Made by a program: the position numbers and the translations under genes. Positions 61,749 through 64,000 of a stretch of DNA of 64,000 nt are shown piece by piece. The DNA is from Cyclobacteriaceae bacterium. Lineage in GTDB: Bacteria; Bacteroidota; Bacteroidia; Cytophagales; Cyclobacteriaceae. Position 1 is the stretch's first letter; the number at the start of each line of letters is the position of its first letter. The notes under the pieces were generated by a model. The model was not told the DNA's origin, did no database searches, and worked only from the letters and a program-made list of their open reading frames with translations. The DNA lies in assembly GCA_028281285.1 (NCBI GenBank), contig JANQKF010000015.1, positions 248,001 through 312,000 of the forward strand, given 5' to 3'.

Positions 61749-64000
61749 TTACAACTCCTCTACCTTCTCAATATTCACAAATCTGATCTCTCTATCGGGA
61801 CTCAACTCGATACTGACCACTGAATCTTTTTTGATCTGATCTGAAAGAATCTGTTTGGAAAGTTCGTTCAACACTTGTCGCTGAATCACACGCTTAAGTG
61901 GTCTGGCTCCAAATTGTGGGTCGAAACCAACTTCTCCCAGATAATCGAGCACATCGCTGGTAGCTTCAATCTCAATACCATTCTCCTTGAGTTGTTTTTG
62001 AATCAGTCCGAATTGAATTTCCACAATCTGACGGATATTTTCCCTGTTCAATGGCATGAACATAATGGTCTCATCAATTCGGTTGAGGAACTCAGGCCTC
62101 ACCGATTTCTTCAGTAATTCAAAGACTTGACCTTTGGTCTCATCCAGTACTTCGAAGACATTGTCTTCATTGATCTTTTCAAAATTCTCCTGGATCAAGT
62201 GTGAACCAATATTGGTTGTCATGATAATAATTGTGTTCTTGAAATTGGCAACACGTCCTTTATTATCTGTCAACCTACCATCATCCAACACCTGAAGCAA
62301 AATGTTAAATGCATCCGGATGTGCCTTTTCAATCTCGTCCAAAAGAATCACCGAATAGGGTTTTCTTCGAACTGCTTCCGTCAACTGGCCACCTTCATCA
62401 TACCCAACGTATCCCGGAGGTGCTCCAATCAATCTGCTCACCGCATGCCTTTCCTGGTACTCTGACATATCAATGCGAACCATATTGTTCTCGTCATTGA
62501 ACAGATACTCCGCAAGCGCCTTTGCCAATTCTGTCTTACCCACTCCAGTAGTTCCGAGGAAAATAAACGACCCAATTGGACGCTTTGGATCTTGAAGTCC
62601 AGCCCTACTCCTGCGTACTGCATCAGATAGCGCACCAATGGCTTCTTTCTGGCCGGCTACTCTCCTACCCAGTTCTTCCTCAAGATGTAGCAATTTCTCT
62701 CGTTCGCTTTGAAGCATCTTGGACACAGGAATACCAGTCCATTTGGCCACAACCTCTGCGATATCTTCAGAGTCAACCTCCTCTTTGAGCAACGACTTCT
62801 CGCCCTGCATTTCGACCATTTTGGTCTTGAGTTCTTCCAATCGATGCTCGCTCTCTGTGATTTTGCCATAGCGGATTTCGGCAACTTTCCCGAGATCACC
62901 CTCGCGCTCAGCCCGTTCGGCCTCTTGCTTATAGCGATCTATATTCTCCTTCTCCTGTCGAATTCCGGTGATTACCAATTTCTCATTCTCCCACTTCGCC
63001 TTTAGGCTGTCTCGCTTCTCTGATAGTTCCGCAATTTCCTTCGAGAGCACAGTTTCCTTGTCTTTATTCTTTTCTCTACGAATAGCTTCGCGCTCAATTT
63101 CCAACTGCATGATCCTACGCTGAAGTTCATCCAGTTCTTCCGGTAATGAATCTATTTCCAATCTCAATTTAGCGGCCGCTTCATCCATCAAGTCGATCGC
63201 CTTATCAGGCAAAAATCGATCGGAAATGTACCTCGATGATAGTTCAACTGAGGCAATCACCGCATCGTCTTTGATACGCACTCCGTGATGCACTTCGTAT
63301 TTTTCTTTGATTCCTCGGAGAATCGAAATAGCATCATCCTGGTCGGGCTCATCAACCATTACGGATTGGAATCTTCGTTCAAGGGCCTTGTCCTTTTCGA
63401 TATACTTTTGATACTCCTTAAGGGTGGTCGCACCAATGGCATGCAGTTCTCCCCGCGCCAAAGCAGGTTTCAATAGATTGGCCGCATCCATTGCTCCTTC
63501 TCCACCTCCTCCGGCTCCAATCAAAGTGTGGATCTCATCAATGAATAGAATGATCTCTCCATTGGAATCCTGAACCTCTTTGATTACGGACTTTAGTCGT
63601 TCTTCAAATTCTCCCTTGTATTTTGCCCCTGCCACTAAGAGTCCCATATCGAGGGCAATAATGGTCTTAGTTTTTAGATTCTCAGGCACATCTCCATCCA
63701 CGATCCGCTGTGCCATACCTTCAACAATAGCTGTTTTACCTACACCGGGTTCGCCAAGTAACATCGGGTTATTCTTAGTACGCCTTGAAAGAATCTGAAG
63801 CACCCTCCTGATCTCCTCATCGCGACCAATCACCGGGTCAATCTTTCCATCCCGCGCCATCTCGTTTAGATTCTTCGAATACCTGTTCAACGACTGGTAT
63901 TTAGCCTCGGCATTCTGATCAGTCACGGAATTTCCACCCCTGAGTTCTTTGATCGCAGCGATCAAATCCTTCTTAGCAAAACCTAGCTCTTTCAGCAGGT
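61749..64000 (-). CDS. clpB: ATP-dependent chaperone ClpB (N-terminal part beyond window)
   Basis: 750 codons visible, open at the right edge; the reading frame continues past 63965 ([12 protein letters not shown]), so the TTG there is not the start. NBD1 Walker [14 protein letters not shown], the M-domain coiled coil ([28 protein letters not shown]...) and NBD2 Walker [14 protein letters not shown] are present. The M-domain distinguishes it from ClpA/ClpC. It disaggregates proteins with DnaK. Only part of the N-domain is missing. Confidence 0.97.
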   Translation of the reverse strand, partial: LLKELGFAKKDLIAAIKELRGGNSVTDQNAEAKYQSLNRYSKNLNEMARDGKIDPVIGRDEEIRRVLQILSRRTKNNPMLLGEPGVGKTAIVEGMAQRIVDGDVPENLKTKTIIALDMGLLVAGAKYKGEFEERLKSVIKEVQDSNGEIILFIDEIHTLIGAGGGGEGAMDAANLLKPALARGELHAIGATTLKEYQKYIEKDKALERRFQSVMVDEPDQDDAISILRGIKEKYEVHHGVRIKDDAVIASVELSSRYISDRFLPDKAIDLMDEAAAKLRLEIDSLPEELDELQRRIMQLEIEREAIRREKNKDKETVLSKEIAELSEKRDSLKAKWENEKLVITGIRQEKENIDRYKQEAERAEREGDLGKVAEIRYGKITESEHRLEELKTKMVEMQGEKSLLKEEVDSEDIAEVVAKWTGIPVSKMLQSEREKLLHLEEELGRRVAGQKEAIGALSDAVRRSRAGLQDPKRPIGSFIFLGTTGVGKTELAKALAEYLFNDENNMVRIDMSEYQERHAVSRLIGAPPGYVGYDEGGQLTEAVRRKPYSVILLDEIEKAHPDAFNILLQVLDDGRLTDNKGRVANFKNTIIIMTTNIGSHLIQENFEKINEDNVFEVLDETKGQVFELLKKSVRPEFLNRIDETIMFMPLNRENIRQIVEIQFGLIQKQLKENGIEIEATSDVLDYLGEVGFDPQFGARPLKRVIQRQVLNELSKQILSDQIKKDSVVSIELSPDREIRFVNIEKVEEL

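Noticed and set aside
63963-63965. TTG as the start codon of clpB
   Set aside because: The frame continues upstream with conserved ClpB residues ([12 protein letters not shown]), so the gene begins beyond the window.
1-64000. CRISPR arrays, tRNA or rRNA genes, prophage or transposase genes
   Set aside because: None seen. Intergenic gaps are short; no regularly spaced repeats or recognisable RNA gene were found by eye.

Overview
The window is a gene-dense stretch (coding on both strands, few gaps over 150 bases) of a Bacteroidota chromosome, most likely a marine Cytophagales-type bacterium of the Roseivirga/Fulvivirga kind. This is an inference from gene content: a SusC/SusD pair with extra lipoproteins, a RemB/Wzi-like outer-membrane barrel, two long MacB-type ABC permeases, a VPS10/BNR secreted protein, an RpmE2-type L31, and TAnnTTTG-type promoter boxes. 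No rRNA, tRNA, CRISPR array, insertion sequence or prophage gene was seen.

Layout. 1-6.1 kb: the 5' end of an L-serine dehydratase alpha subunit, a LytS/LytTR two-component pair divergent from a secreted degenerate metallo-beta-lactamase-fold protein, hemE and a secreted M20 amidohydrolase. 6.1-9.2 kb: a minus-strand operon clpS-recR-aminotransferase-heptose kinase. 9.4-12.2 kb: a sodium:solute symporter, then ECF module A. 12.2-19.1 kb: serine hydrolase, S9 peptidase, TerC, an alkyltransferase-like protein, a small secreted protein and an SNF transporter. 19.2-26.8 kb: a compact minus-strand operon from rpmE2 through a GlmU-like protein, holB, RimB-like, RimK-like, hemC and two cyclophilins to an RmlD-like reductase. 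27-33.7 kb: RemB-like barrel, MsbA-like exporter, gmhA, comM-like and mltB-like. 33.7-35.2 kb: ECF module B. 35.2-40.4 kb: a small secreted protein and a tesA/ybbA/ybbP-type cluster. 40.5-49.8 kb: SusC-SusD-lipoprotein locus plus a C-terminal processing protease. 50-58.4 kb: glycosyltransferase-like protein, ABC permease, S41 protease, MarR regulator and VPS10-like protein. 58.5-64 kb: membrane-anchored RidA, M61 peptidase, pentapeptide-repeat protein, small membrane protein and clpB running off the end.

The most interesting observation is a pair of paralogous three-gene regulatory modules (about 10.8-12.2 and 33.7-35.2 kb). Each has an ECF sigma factor, a small two-TM protein overlapping or abutting it (a presumed anti-sigma factor without a zinc motif), and a divergent DUF6249-like two-TM protein. 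Both divergent intergenic regions carry face-to-face copies of one bipartite motif, TGTAACC-N17/18-GTC, one copy pointing at each gene. This predicts that each sigma factor drives itself and the divergent membrane protein, and that the two modules may cross-talk.

Other functional groupings: envelope biogenesis (heptose kinase, gmhA, MsbA-like exporter, RmlD-like, MltB-like, TesA/YbbAP), protein folding and turnover (ClpS, ClpB, two cyclophilins, several secreted peptidases), haem synthesis (hemE, hemC), ribosome-related functions (L31, RimK/RimB) and DNA maintenance (recR, holB, alkyltransferase-like protein).
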